64,000 nucleotides of DNA from Mesorhizobium sophorae (GTDB lineage: Bacteria; Pseudomonadota; Alphaproteobacteria; Rhizobiales; Rhizobiaceae), in NCBI RefSeq assembly GCF_002270415.1, contig NZ_NNRI01000024.1:95217-159216 (forward strand), given 5' to 3'. The notes beneath the pieces are model-generated. The model was given only the letters and a program-made list of their open reading frames with translations. It made no database searches and was not told where the DNA came from. Numbering within the stretch: the first letter of the stretch is position 1; each line of letters opens with the position of its first letter. Positions 43,803 to 54,229 of the stretch are shown here, piece by piece. Both the position numbers and the translations under genes were made by a program.

Positions 43803-44495
43803 TCAACGGTCCCTGTCCCTGAGGTGAGGATTGTCGTGCAGGACCACGTTCAGGAGGGAGTTGTGAACCTCCAAATCTCCATTGTAATGGATGAACCCGA
43901 GCTTGCGGAACTTGTTCATGAAGGTACTAACGCGCGACCTGGTGGTTCCGACCATCTCCGCGAGCGTCTCCTGGCTTATCTTCGGGATGACAGGCTGAGG
44001 GCTCCCCTCCCTGCCAAAGTTTGCCATCAGAAGGAGCAACCTCGCCAGACGCTTCTCACTCGAATTGAAAAGCTGGTCTACCAGGTCCTCTTCGACGCGG
44101 GCGTTCCTCGCCAGCAAATAGGACATGAACATCTCTGAGAACTTCGGCTCCTCCCGAAGCACCCGCGTGATTGATGCTTTATCAAGCCGCGTAATGACGC
44201 TGTCCAACATCGCGGAAACTGTAGCCAACCGCAGCGGCTGGCCGGACAAGCAGCCTTCGCCGAAGAAGTCCCCGCTCTCATGGAGAGCGACGATCGCTTC
44301 CTTGCCCTGCTCCGATACGATGCAGACTTTGACCTTGCCCTTCTGGATGTAGAAGACGGCATCCGCCGGGTCGCCCTGCGAATAGACAGTCTCATTCTTG
44401 CGATACGTCGCCACGGTCCTCCCGCCGTCGACCGTATTGAGGAAGACGTTCACGTTGAATGGGCGCTTGTCGGTCCTGGCCACGACGGGTCTCAA
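43803..44495 (-). CDS. Crp/Fnr family transcription regulator
   Basis: A protein of up to 230 residues with an N-terminal cyclic-nucleotide-binding beta-roll (YSQGDPADAVFYIQKGKVKV, then ESGDFFGEGCLSG), a dimerisation helix and a C-terminal winged helix-turn-helix (ISQETLAEMVGTTRSRVSTF as recognition region). It lacks the N-terminal Cys cluster of oxygen-sensing Fnr. The beta-roll may bind a ligand other than cAMP. The first codon is TTG at 44495 with a weak ribosome site, so the exact start is uncertain; later GTG codons are in frame. It is transcribed alone. Confidence 0.9.
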   Translation of the reverse strand: MRPVVARTDKRPFNVNVFLNTVDGGRTVATYRKNETVYSQGDPADAVFYIQKGKVKVCIVSEQGKEAIVALHESGDFFGEGCLSGQPLRLATVSAMLDSVITRLDKASITRVLREEPKFSEMFMSYLLARNARVEEDLVDQLFNSSEKRLARLLLLMANFGREGSPQPVIPKISQETLAEMVGTTRSRVSTFMNKFRKLGFIHYNGDLEVHNSLLNVVLHDNPHLRDRDR

Positions 44496-44677
44496 CTTCG
44501 GTAAGGGGATATTTTAGCGCAGGTCGCGCGTTAGGAAAATCACCTAGATTGATGACGGCAGCCGGTCCGGCGGCTGTCATGTCACAAGTGTGAACTGGAC
44601 CACGCATCTTGGCCATTGGCCAATCGCTGCTGCCCTATTCGAGATGGGTGATGTTCCAGGCTGGACCCGGAAAAGTA

Positions 44678-44752
44678 TGGCTGGGGCGCCAGGATTCGAA
44701 CCTGGGAATGTCGGTACCAAAAACCGATGCCTTACCACTTGGCGACGCCCCA
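44678..44752 (-). tRNA. tRNA-Gln (anticodon TTG)
   Basis: On the minus strand the acceptor stem TGGGGCG pairs with CGCCCCA, followed by discriminator G and an encoded CCA. The D arm is GCCAAGTGGTAAGGC. The anticodon arm TCGGT-TTTTGGT-ACCGA shows anticodon TTG. The T arm is CCAGGTTCGAATCCTGG. This reads CAA and CAG codons. Confidence 0.95.
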
Positions 44753-44879
44753 ATTGCCGTCAGAGTCGCTTGTGCGGCGCGTTCTTAGCAGAGCAGCCGA
44801 AAAGCACAATCCTTATGAGCGACGATGGGAACGCCCAAAATGGGCAGGCAACGCAGCGCTGCCAGATGACATGCGATGG

Positions 44880-45224
44880 CTATTCGGCCCACACCGCCAT
44901 CTCGTTTCCGGCCGGATCGACAAAGTGAAAGCGCCGGCCCCCGGGAAACGAGAAGATCGGCTTGACGATCGTGCCACCGGCACTTTCGACGGCGTCGAGT
45001 GTCGCTTCCAGATCCCTGCTGTAGAGCACGGGCAGCGGCTTGGCGGGGGCTTCCGCCGCGTCGGCCTGGAAGCCTCCGTCCAACCCCTCGGCAAAGGCTG
45101 AGTAGGTCGGTCCATAGTCGGTGAACGACCAGGCAAAGGCAGCGCTGTAGAAAGCCTTGAGCCGGTCCAGCGTTCCGCCGGTCGCCGGCATTTCCAGGTA
45201 ATCGAGTTTTCCGTGTAGTTTCAT
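44880..45224 (-). CDS. VOC (glyoxalase/bleomycin-resistance fold) protein
   Basis: A 114-residue single-domain VOC protein. The paired beta-alpha-beta units are visible as KLDYLEMPATGGTLDRLKAF and FHFVDPAGNEMAVWAE, with the C-terminal Glu that usually binds metal. The family covers isomerases, dioxygenases and binding proteins, and short single-domain members like this are rarely characterised. No neighbour indicates a pathway. It diverges from ppdK. Confidence 0.87.
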   Translation of the reverse strand: MKLHGKLDYLEMPATGGTLDRLKAFYSAAFAWSFTDYGPTYSAFAEGLDGGFQADAAEAPAKPLPVLYSRDLEATLDAVESAGGTIVKPIFSFPGGRRFHFVDPAGNEMAVWAE

Positions 45225-45447
45225 GGCGCACCTTTGTTCCTGTTATGTTCTAGTCCAAAAGCTCCGGAATGGCAAGTCTTTTTGCCGCATCCTTGGACAG
45301 AGCTTTTGCTTAATCGATTGTAGCGGCCGCACAACTTTGCCGACGCCTTGCGTTTCGCACTGCAGCATCATATCGCTCGACAGTCGGACACGGCGGAACT
45401 TTCCGTTTCGCCAATCTTTCCAATCTCCTGCAACCGGAGAGCAAAGC

Positions 45448-48132
45448 ATGACCAAATGGGTTTTCACCTTTGGCGATGGTGCGGCGGAAGGCCGTGCCGG
45501 CGACAGGAATCTGCTGGGTGGCAAGGGCGCCAATCTGGCCGAGATGTGCAGTCTGGGCCTGCCGGTGCCGCCCGGGTTCACCATCACCACCGAGGTCTGC
45601 AACGCTTACTACGCCAATGGCCGCACCTATCCGGCAGGGTTGGAAACGGATGTCGCGGTCGCGCTCGATCACATCGGACGGCTGACCGGCCGCCGGTTCG
45701 GCGATCCGTCGAAACTGCTGCTGGTCTCGGTGCGTTCCGGTGCCCGCGCCTCGATGCCCGGCATGATGGATACCGTGCTCAATCTCGGGCTGAACGACGA
45801 GACGGTGGAGGCGCTGGCCGCCGATTCGGGCGACGCGCGCTTTGCCTATGACAGCTACCGCCGCTTCATCCAGATGTATTCCGATGTCGTGATGGGCCTC
45901 GACCATGAGGTGTTCGAGGAAATCCTCGAAGACCAGAAGGGCGGGCTCGGCTATGAGCTTGACACCGAACTGACAGCTCTCGAATGGCAAGGCGTCATCG
46001 CGCTCTACAAGGCCAAGGTCGAGGAAGAACTCGGCAAGCCGTTTCCGCAGGATCCGCATGAGCAGCTGTGGGGCGCCATCGGCGCCGTGTTTTCGAGCTG
46101 GATGAACAACCGCGCCATCACTTACCGGCGCCTGCACGACATCCCCGAAAGCTGGGGCACGGCGGTCAACGTCCAGGCCATGGTGTTCGGCAATATGGGC
46201 GAAACCTCGGCCACCGGCGTTGCCTTCACCCGCAATCCGTCGACCGGCGAAAAGATGCTCTATGGCGAGTTCCTGGTCAACGCGCAGGGCGAGGACGTCG
46301 TCGCCGGCATCCGCACGCCGCAGAACATCACCGAGGCGGCGCGCATTGCCGCCGGATCGGACAAGCCGTCCTTGCAGAAGCTGATGCCGGACGCGTTCCA
46401 ATCCTTCGTCACCATCTCCGACAGTCTGGAGAAGCACTACCGCGACATGCAGGACCTCGAATTCACCATCGAGCGCGGCAAATTGTGGATGCTGCAGACC
46501 CGCTCCGGCAAGCGCACCGCCAAGGCTGCGTTGAAGATCGCCGTCGAAATGGCAAGGGACAAGCTGATCACGAAGGAAGAGGCGGTCGCCCGCATTGATC
46601 CGGCCTCGCTCGACCAGCTGCTGCACCCGACCATCGATCCCAAGGCAGCGCGCGACGTCATCGGCGTCGGGCTGCCGGCCTCTCCCGGTGCCGCCACCGG
46701 CGAGATCGTCTTCTCCTCTGCTGACGCCGAGGAGTTGAAGACGCAAGGCCGCAAGGCGATCCTGGTGCGCATCGAAACCAGTCCTGAAGACATTCACGGC
46801 ATGCATGCGGCCGAAGGCATCCTGACCACGCGCGGCGGCATGACCAGCCATGCCGCGGTCGTCGCCCGTGGCATGGGCAAACCTTGTGTGTCTGGCGCGG
46901 GCTCACTGCGCGTCGACTACAAGGCCGGCACGCTGATGGCGATGGGGTCGACCTTCCGCAAGGGCGACATCGTCACCATCGACGGCGGCAACGGCCAGGT
47001 GCTGAAGGGTGCGGTGCCGATGCTGCAGCCGGAACTGTCCGGCGATTTCGCCGCCATCATGGAGTGGGCGGACGCCGTTCGCCGCATGAAGGTGCGCACC
47101 AATGCCGAAACGCCGCTCGATGCGCGCATGGCGCGCTCCTTCGGCGCCGAAGGCATCGGGCTTTGCCGCACCGAGCACATGTTCTTCGATGGCGACCGCA
47201 TCGTCGCCATGCGCGAGATGATCCTGGCCGACACCGAGAAGGACCGGCGCACGGCACTCGCCAAGCTGCTGCCGATGCAGCGCTCGGATTTCCTCGAACT
47301 GTTCGAGATCATGGCAGGCCTGCCGGTGACGATCCGCCTGCTCGATCCGCCGCTGCACGAATTCCTGCCGAAGACCGAGGAGGAGGTGGCCGAGGTTGCC
47401 GCCGCCATGAAGGTGTCGCCCGACAAGCTCCGCCAGCGCACTGACGCGCTGCATGAATTCAACCCGATGCTCGGTCATCGCGGCTGCCGGCTTGCGGTTT
47501 CGTACCCGGAGATCGCCGAGATGCAGGCGCGCGCCATTTTCGAGGCCGCAGTCGAGGCGGGCAAGAAGGCCGGCGCACTTGTCGTTCCCGAAATCATGGT
47601 GCCGCTGGTCGGCCTGGTGAAGGAACTCGACTACGTCAAGGCGCGCATCGATGCCGTCGCCAAAAGTGTCATGGAGGAAACCGGCGTCAAGATCGACTAT
47701 TTGACTGGAACCATGATTGAACTCCCACGCGCGGCGATCCGCGCCCATGTCATCGCCGCTACGGCCGAATTCTTCTCCTTCGGCACCAATGACCTGACCC
47801 AGACCACATTCGGCATCTCGCGCGACGATGCGGCCTCGTTCCTGGAGACCTACCGCCAGAAGGGCATCATCGATCAGGATCCGTTCGTCTCCCTCGACAT
47901 CGACGGGGTTGGCGAACTGGTGCGCATGGCTGCCGAAAAGGGCAGGGCGACACGGCCCGACATCAAGCTCGGCATCTGTGGTGAACATGGCGGCGATCCG
48001 GCCTCGATTCGGTTTTGCGAAGAGGTCGGCCTCGACTACGTGTCCTGCTCGCCCTATCGCGTGCCGATTGCGAGGTTAGCGGCCGCGCAGGCGGCGGTGC
48101 TGGTTGCGAAAGCAATTCCCGGAAAAGTGTGA
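45448..48132 (+). CDS. ppdK: Pyruvate, phosphate dikinase
   Basis: An 894-residue enzyme interconverting pyruvate + ATP + Pi with PEP + AMP + PPi. Domains in order are an ATP-grasp part (GGKGANLAEMCSLGLPVPPG; QTRSGKRTAKAALK), the swivelling phosphohistidine domain (GGMTSHAAVVARGMGKPCVS) and the PEP-binding TIM barrel (GIGLCRTEHMF; FGTNDLTQTTFGISRDD; GICGEHGGDP with the catalytic Cys). The ATG at 45448 follows CGGAG; the frame is open upstream to 45223 without family similarity. The last six codons (AIPGKV) and the TGA come from an intergenic repeat that begins at 48111. Confidence 0.97.
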   Translation: MTKWVFTFGDGAAEGRAGDRNLLGGKGANLAEMCSLGLPVPPGFTITTEVCNAYYANGRTYPAGLETDVAVALDHIGRLTGRRFGDPSKLLLVSVRSGARASMPGMMDTVLNLGLNDETVEALAADSGDARFAYDSYRRFIQMYSDVVMGLDHEVFEEILEDQKGGLGYELDTELTALEWQGVIALYKAKVEEELGKPFPQDPHEQLWGAIGAVFSSWMNNRAITYRRLHDIPESWGTAVNVQAMVFGNMGETSATGVAFTRNPSTGEKMLYGEFLVNAQGEDVVAGIRTPQNITEAARIAAGSDKPSLQKLMPDAFQSFVTISDSLEKHYRDMQDLEFTIERGKLWMLQTRSGKRTAKAALKIAVEMARDKLITKEEAVARIDPASLDQLLHPTIDPKAARDVIGVGLPASPGAATGEIVFSSADAEELKTQGRKAILVRIETSPEDIHGMHAAEGILTTRGGMTSHAAVVARGMGKPCVSGAGSLRVDYKAGTLMAMGSTFRKGDIVTIDGGNGQVLKGAVPMLQPELSGDFAAIMEWADAVRRMKVRTNAETPLDARMARSFGAEGIGLCRTEHMFFDGDRIVAMREMILADTEKDRRTALAKLLPMQRSDFLELFEIMAGLPVTIRLLDPPLHEFLPKTEEEVAEVAAAMKVSPDKLRQRTDALHEFNPMLGHRGCRLAVSYPEIAEMQARAIFEAAVEAGKKAGALVVPEIMVPLVGLVKELDYVKARIDAVAKSVMEETGVKIDYLTGTMIELPRAAIRAHVIAATAEFFSFGTNDLTQTTFGISRDDAASFLETYRQKGIIDQDPFVSLDIDGVGELVRMAAEKGRATRPDIKLGICGEHGGDPASIRFCEEVGLDYVSCSPYRVPIARLAAAQAAVLVAKAIPGKV

Positions 48133-48264
48133 AGCAGTTTCCGTCCGAATTGCGTCAAAGCAAAGAGCTGGAGCAATTCCAGGAAAAGTGTGATACGCTT
48201 TTGCTTCCGGAATTGCGTCAAAGCAAAGGAGATTCGCCGTTTCCGTGAACGGTGAATTGCTCTA
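48111..48264 (+). repeat. Family B intergenic repeat, two tandem copies
   Basis: The first copy (48111-48170) reads GCAATTCCCGGAAAAGTGTG ... GAATTGCGTCAAAGCAAAGAG. The second (48171-48264) repeats it as GAGCAATTCCAGGAAAAGTG ... GGAATTGCGTCAAAGCAAAG and ends GAATTGCTCTA. It matches copies at 50405 and 53328. The ppdK stop codon lies inside the first copy. Confidence 0.85.
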
Positions 48265-48339
48265 AGGCCGGCCGCGGATAGGATCCATCCGGTCGAGCTT
48301 ACCGTTTTGTAAAGCAATTCACACGAACGTGCTGACGGC

Positions 48340-48360
48340 ATTGCGTAATCATTGCGTAAT
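48340..48360. promoter_or_regulatory. Direct repeat ATTGCGTAAT x2, 11-bp spacing
   Basis: ATTGCGTAAT occurs at 48340-48349 and again at 48351-48360, one helical turn apart, 33 bases before the GT9 ATG. The spacing puts both on the same DNA face, as for a regulator binding site. No known regulator is assigned. Confidence 0.35.
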
Positions 48361-48392
48361 TTCGACATCCCGCCAATTGTCCTGGGAAACAG

Positions 48393-49496
48393 ATGTTGCA
48401 GACTGCACCCGCGCCGATTCGCTCGATCCTGGTCATTCAGACGAAGTACATTGGAGATCTCGTTCTCGCCTCGGTGCTCTCAGAAAACCTGCGGCTCGAA
48501 TTCCCCGATGCCAGGCTGGTGTTTCTGTGCGACGATCGCTTCGCGAGCTTCGTAGTCGCCCATGACATTGCCTCCGAGGTGGTCACGTTCAAGCGTGCCC
48601 ACCTGCGCGGCACCCCCCTGCAGCGCGGCAAAGAGCTTTACGCCGTCGTGCGGGCGCTGCGCCGTTTCCATTTCGACCTGACGATCGACCTGACCGATTC
48701 AAAGACGTCACGCATGCTCACCGGGCTGGTCAATGCAAAGACCCGTGTCGGCTACAATCCCACCGAGAGGCCATTGCGTCTGCTGGAGCGGCAGCCCGCC
48801 AACGTGTTTGCCAAGCCATTTGGCTTTGGTGAAGAACATTTCGTCTACCGCTATCTTTCGCCGCTCCAGGCGCTTGGCGTCCGTCTCCATGTGACGGTTC
48901 CAAACCTCCAACCGCTCCCGCCCGAGACGTCAAATGCGTTGGCGCTGCTGGGCAAGCATCATCTTCATCCAAACGCTTTCATCGCCGTGCACGCCGGCGC
49001 AAGCTTCGAAGGGCGACGTTGGCAGCCGGAGCGGTTTGCTGAGGCGATTGGCGAGATTGCCGGCGAAACCGGTTTGGACGTCGTTCTGGTGGGCGGTCCG
49101 GACGAGCGGGAGATTGCCGAACGCATCGTCGCCAGGACAGCATCGCCCGTCGTCAATCTCGTTGGAGCGCTGTCGCTTGAGACGTTGCTGGCGGTGCTGA
49201 AACAGGCCCGGCTGTTTCTCGGCAATGAGAGCGGCCCGATGCACATGGCGGCTGCAGCCGGAATCCCGGTTGTCGGGCTGTTCGGCTTGACGCCGCCGTC
49301 GCAGTGGGGTCCGGTCGGCGTGCCCAATATCGCGCTTCAACCGCCGATGCCTTGCGACTGCGTGGCCAGCGACCGTTGCGGCTGGCCGGATTTCGGCAGG
49401 GCCTACTGCGTCTGGCGACTGGAGGTCAAACCAGTCGTCGATGCGGTGCGCGAACTCCTTTCGCGCACCGACGTGAAGCTCGAACGCGCCATCTGA
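48393..49496 (+). CDS. Glycosyltransferase family 9 (heptosyltransferase-like)
   Basis: A 367-residue GT-B enzyme of family 9, which includes the ADP-heptose:LPS heptosyltransferases. The N-terminal fold begins SILVIQTKYIGDLVLASVLS and the C-terminal donor domain has FIAVHAGASFEGRRWQPERF, DVVLVGGPDERE and ARLFLGNESGPMHMAAAAGIPVVGLFG. It probably adds a heptose or related sugar to a lipopolysaccharide core at the inner membrane. It is preceded by the ATTGCGTAAT direct repeat and a repeat element, and followed by the deacetylase gene. Confidence 0.92.
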   Translation: MLQTAPAPIRSILVIQTKYIGDLVLASVLSENLRLEFPDARLVFLCDDRFASFVVAHDIASEVVTFKRAHLRGTPLQRGKELYAVVRALRRFHFDLTIDLTDSKTSRMLTGLVNAKTRVGYNPTERPLRLLERQPANVFAKPFGFGEEHFVYRYLSPLQALGVRLHVTVPNLQPLPPETSNALALLGKHHLHPNAFIAVHAGASFEGRRWQPERFAEAIGEIAGETGLDVVLVGGPDEREIAERIVARTASPVVNLVGALSLETLLAVLKQARLFLGNESGPMHMAAAAGIPVVGLFGLTPPSQWGPVGVPNIALQPPMPCDCVASDRCGWPDFGRAYCVWRLEVKPVVDAVRELLSRTDVKLERAI

Positions 49497-49667
49497 GTTC
49501 ATGCGTCGCGCGGACAACGGCCATCGCTGGTCGCGGAACAAGCCGCTCACACCGCGGACAGTCAAATTGTCGCGCCGGGCGCTTTTCTGCTATGCACCAT
49601 CCCGATTTTCGCCTTCTTGCGGGTCTTGGGATGCCTGCTGGAAAGCACCGGTCGGGAATTCGGTTTG

Positions 49668-50408
49668 ATGCGCCTGCTGCAAAAAAGTCTCTGCATGATC
49701 GCCATGTCGTTGGCCGTGGTGTCCAGCGGCCATGCCGCGCCGCTTGTCGAGCCGACATTGCACATCAGGCCGGAGGCAAGCGGAGCCGGCCGCGTTGCGC
49801 TCACGCTCGATGCCTGCGGTGGACAGACCGACACCCGGATCCTTTCGGCGCTGGTCGAAAACAAGATCCCCGCCACCATTTTCGTGACCGGCATCTGGCT
49901 GAAGCGAAATGCCGCCGCGGTCGAAATCATGCGGGCGCATCCCGACCTGTTCGAACTGGAAAACCACGGCGGCCATCATATCCCGGCTGTCGACACGCCG
50001 CAGAAAATCTACGGCATCCGCAGCGCCGGCAGCCCTGACGCCGTGCTGGCCGAGGTCCAGTCGGGTGCCGCCGCCCTTGCCAAGACAGGCGAGCCGGCGC
50101 CGAAATGGTTTCGTGGCGCGACCGCCGAATACAGCCCGTCGGCAATCGCCATGATCCGCAAGCTTGGCTTCAAGATCGCGGGATTCTCGATAAACGGCGA
50201 CGGCGGCTCATTGCTCGGCGCCAGGGAAACCGCGCGGCGCATCGCGGCGGCCAAGGACGGCGACGTCATTATCTCGCACATCAACCAGCCGACCCATGCG
50301 GCCGGCGAAGGCGTGGTGCAGGGGCTTCTGGCGCTCAAGGCCAAGGGCCTGACCTTCGTGCGGCTCGACGATGCCGACGGCTTCGGCAATCACGGCACCA
50401 CGGACTAG
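49668..50408 (+). CDS. Polysaccharide deacetylase family protein
   Basis: A 246-residue exported protein (signal peptide MRLLQKSLCMIAMSLAVVSS, cleavage near GHA-A). The NodB-fold signature is VALTLDACGGQTDTRILSAL, with metal-ligand histidines in LENHGGHHIPA, then WFRGATAEYSPSAIAMIRKLG (catalytic Arg region) and DGDVIISHINQPTHAAGEG. It probably removes N- or O-acetyl groups from a surface or cell-wall glycan; the target is unknown. The ATG at 49668 follows GGGAA. The stop TAG at 50406-50408 falls within the terminal CTAGAGCA of a family B repeat. Confidence 0.9.
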   Translation: MRLLQKSLCMIAMSLAVVSSGHAAPLVEPTLHIRPEASGAGRVALTLDACGGQTDTRILSALVENKIPATIFVTGIWLKRNAAAVEIMRAHPDLFELENHGGHHIPAVDTPQKIYGIRSAGSPDAVLAEVQSGAAALAKTGEPAPKWFRGATAEYSPSAIAMIRKLGFKIAGFSINGDGGSLLGARETARRIAAAKDGDVIISHINQPTHAAGEGVVQGLLALKAKGLTFVRLDDADGFGNHGTTD

Positions 50409-50510
50409 AGCAATTCCAGGAAAAGTGTGAAACGGTTTTCCGTCCGGAATTGCGTCAAAACAAAGAGTTAGAGCCGTTCGCCGTTTCAGTGAAACGGTGA
50501 ACTGCTCTAG
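50405..50510 (+). repeat. Family B intergenic repeat with terminal inverted repeats
   Basis: A 106-base element bounded by CTAGAGCA and TGCTCTAG, perfect 8-bp inverted ends. Inside are GGAAAAGTGTGAAACGG, GGAATTGCGTCAAAACAAAG and a hairpin CCGTTTC-AGT-GAAACGG. The upstream gene ends with the TAG of the left end. Confidence 0.85.
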
Positions 50511-50579
50511 GTGCGTTGATATTCGGGTGATGTCGGCCCGACCTGACTCTCGATGGACCTGAGAGGCAAGTCGAAATGC

Positions 50580-50969
50580 TCAGCCCGCTTTTGCTTCGAT
50601 GCTGACCTTGCTGGCGTAGAATGCGCCGTGGTCGCGGATTTCAGCCATTTCGTCGAAAGGCTGCTCATAAGCCCACATCGCGTTCTGGCCGGTCTCGCCC
50701 GCAGGCAGCACGCTCCAATAGCTGGCATCGCCCTTGTAGGGACAGTGGGTCGAATGTTCCGTGCTGCTGAGCTTGCCGAAATCGATGTCGGCGAACGGAA
50801 TGTAGAAGGCCGCGGGATAGGGGGGCTCGGTCAGCACCTTGGCCTTCGTCGATGAAGCTATGACCGTGTCTCCGACACGCACCGTAACGGTGCCGACATA
50901 AGGCTCGATGGCGATGACCTTGTCGGGATTGCGTTGGAAACCGGGTGCCGGGTTGACGATCTGATCCAT
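50580..50969 (-). CDS. DUF427 family protein
   Basis: A 129-residue protein with the DUF427 pattern: VRVGDTVIASSTKAKVLTEP, then PAAFYIPFADIDFGKL, STHCPYKGDASYWSV and NAMWAYEQPFDEMAEIRDHG. The fold is a small compact beta domain; its function is not established. The ATG at 50969 follows GGAGAA by about seven bases; an open frame continues upstream to 51038 without family similarity. Confidence 0.9.
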   Translation of the reverse strand: MDQIVNPAPGFQRNPDKVIAIEPYVGTVTVRVGDTVIASSTKAKVLTEPPYPAAFYIPFADIDFGKLSSTEHSTHCPYKGDASYWSVLPAGETGQNAMWAYEQPFDEMAEIRDHGAFYASKVSIEAKAG

Positions 50970-51107
50970 GCGGGTTCTCCTTGCCTGGGCTTTAAGGTGT
51001 GTCACGCAAACGCCTTGCGCAAGGCCTGCTGTCGCCACGCAACACGCAAACCATTAGCCCAGGCCGGGTGCAGGCCCTATCACGGTTTCGAAGATTGCCT
51101 GAGATGG

Positions 51108-51464
51108 TCAGGCGGCGGTCTTGAACGCATCCATAAGCCCGGCATAGGCGGCTGCGATACCGGCCACCGGATTGCTGCTTCTCGATGTGGTCTCGACCTT
51201 CAGGGGGCCGCCACCGGTTGGCAAGGTGAGCAGCAGCAACTGACGATTGCCACCGTCGCCGATCGATGCGGCCGCGACGTGCTGGCCTTCGCCTTCGTTC
51301 TGGACGCACATCTTGAACAGCAGTGTGCCGCCGACCGCTTCCAGCGCGCCGCCGACAACTTCAACAAATTCATCTTCGGAAACAGTCTTTGTATCAGGGC
51401 CCAGATCGGCCAGACTTTCGGCAAGCGTATTCTCAAGGGACTTGTCGTCGAGCTGCGCGTCCAT
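51108..51464 (-). CDS. Orphan 118-residue acidic protein
   Basis: I do not recognise the family. The protein is acidic at its N terminus (MDAQLDDKSLENTLAESLAD). A central part has one Cys (LFKMCVQNEGEG), with Gly/Ser/Thr-rich strands and Ala-rich helices at the C terminus (AGIAAAYAGLMDAFKTAA). There is no signal peptide or transmembrane segment. A CtrA-like palindrome (TTAA-N6-TTAAC) lies 37 bases upstream of the ATG. It diverges from the acyl-CoA synthetase gene. Coding is supported by frame length, start and low-bias composition only. Confidence 0.7.
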   Translation of the reverse strand: MDAQLDDKSLENTLAESLADLGPDTKTVSEDEFVEVVGGALEAVGGTLLFKMCVQNEGEGQHVAAASIGDGGNRQLLLLTLPTGGGPLKVETTSRSSNPVAGIAAAYAGLMDAFKTAA

Positions 51465-51500
51465 GCGAACCTCTTTCAGTCGCCAATCGCCCCTTGCCCG

Positions 51501-51515
51501 TTAACGAACCTTAAC
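51501..51515. promoter_or_regulatory. CtrA-like box with N6 spacing
   Basis: TTAACGAACCTTAAC has two TTAAC halves separated so that TTAA-N6-TTAAC results, one base shorter than the classic N7. It is 37 bases upstream of the 118-residue protein gene (minus strand) and 140 bases upstream of the acyl-CoA synthetase gene. Confidence 0.35.
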
Positions 51516-51654
51516 GCCGACGATGGCCGGATTGTGGCGGTCTTGTCCGTCATGCCGATCAATGCTGGGCTTGCCGGTGCTGGTGGCTGGACAATCCGCC
51601 GGTTCGCTCCACAATGGCACGAAAAGCACGACGCAAAGCGCGGGGGAGGAACGA

Positions 51655-53283
<1,629 letters not shown>

Positions 53284-53327
53284 CGGGAATGTTGCGTCTT
53301 TCGGCTTCAAGCCGCCAGCAAAAGGTT

Positions 53328-53406
53328 CTAGAGCAATTCCGGGAATTGCGTCAAAACAAAGAGATAAGGCGGTTTGTCGTTTCCGTGAAACGACGAACCG
53401 CTCTAA
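53328..53406 (+). repeat. Family B repeat, internally deleted copy
   Basis: It begins CTAGAGCAATTCCGGGAATT, where the GGAAAAGTG block seen in other copies is missing. It continues GCGTCAAAACAAAGAGATAA and ends with the hairpin GTCGTTTC-CGT-GAAACGAC and GCTCTAAG. It lies about 44 bases after the acyl-CoA synthetase stop. Confidence 0.8.
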
Positions 53407-53439
53407 GTCTCCGTTCGGGTTGGGGTGGTGCGGCAATCG

Positions 53440-54225
53440 ATGGCAAGTATTCCTGAACGGCAGACCTCGAAGGCGGCCGGATGGTCGCGACGCACGGCCG
53501 CCTTTTCGGCAGTGCTGCTGCTGACCGCTTTCGTCGGCCATCGCTTCGACCTCGTCGAAACGCCTATCTTCCTGTGGGTGATGGGTATTGTGGCGCTGCT
53601 GGCGGCCCTGGCGCTGTTGTTTGCCGGGTTTGCCTTTTCGCGGCTGTGGAACTTCGGCGACCTTGGCGGTCGTGACCTGACAGTCGGCGCCTTGCTGGCG
53701 CTGCTGGTGCTCGCACCCTATGGCGTTGCCGCCTACTGGGCGACGATCTATCCGCAGCTCAGGGATATCTCGACGGATTTCGACAATCCACCCGCGCTCG
53801 ACGTGAGCGACCGGACCAAAGACATGAACGTGCTCTCCCCATCCACGCCTGGCGAACAGCGGCTGCAGACGGAGAGCTATCCGCTGGTCAGCGCACGCAG
53901 CTACGACCTGCCGTTCGACACCGTCGTAGATGCCGTCGAAACCGTGCTCGACCGGCGCGATTGGGACCTTTCCGAGCCCTATCCAGACCTCAGGGGGCAA
54001 ACCGAGGTGACGATTACCGCAGTGGCCAAGGGCTTTGTCCTTGGTCTTCCCGCCGACGTCGCGATCCGCGTGGCCGACGACGGCGACACGATCATCGTCG
54101 ACATGCGGTCGGCCTCTCGCTACGGCCGCTTTGACCTCGGCGACAATGCCGCGCATATCGTCGATTTCCTCGCCGAACTCGACCAGGAAGTCGCCGGTCA
54201 GGTTGGCGCGGCTCCGGCCGAATGA
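53440..54225 (+). CDS. DUF1499 membrane-anchored protein
   Basis: A 261-residue protein with three N-terminal hydrophobic segments (AFSAVLLLTAFVGH, IFLWVMGIVALLAALALLFA, LTVGALLALLVLAPYGVAAY) followed by a DUF1499 domain: SYDLPFDTVVDAVETVLDRR, then VTITAVAKGFVLGLPADVAI and DMRSASRYGRFDLGDNAAHI. The family is common in rhizobia and cyanobacteria and has no defined function. The ATG at 53440 is preferred to the GTG at 53425. It converges on the MBL hydrolase gene with a four-base gap. Confidence 0.87.
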   Translation: MASIPERQTSKAAGWSRRTAAFSAVLLLTAFVGHRFDLVETPIFLWVMGIVALLAALALLFAGFAFSRLWNFGDLGGRDLTVGALLALLVLAPYGVAAYWATIYPQLRDISTDFDNPPALDVSDRTKDMNVLSPSTPGEQRLQTESYPLVSARSYDLPFDTVVDAVETVLDRRDWDLSEPYPDLRGQTEVTITAVAKGFVLGLPADVAIRVADDGDTIIVDMRSASRYGRFDLGDNAAHIVDFLAELDQEVAGQVGAAPAE

Positions 54226-54229
54226 AGGC

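Noticed and set aside
45223..45447. N-terminal extension of PPDK
   Set aside because: The ATG at 45448 has a good ribosome site and matches the family start; the extension is Cys/Ser/Arg-rich noise.
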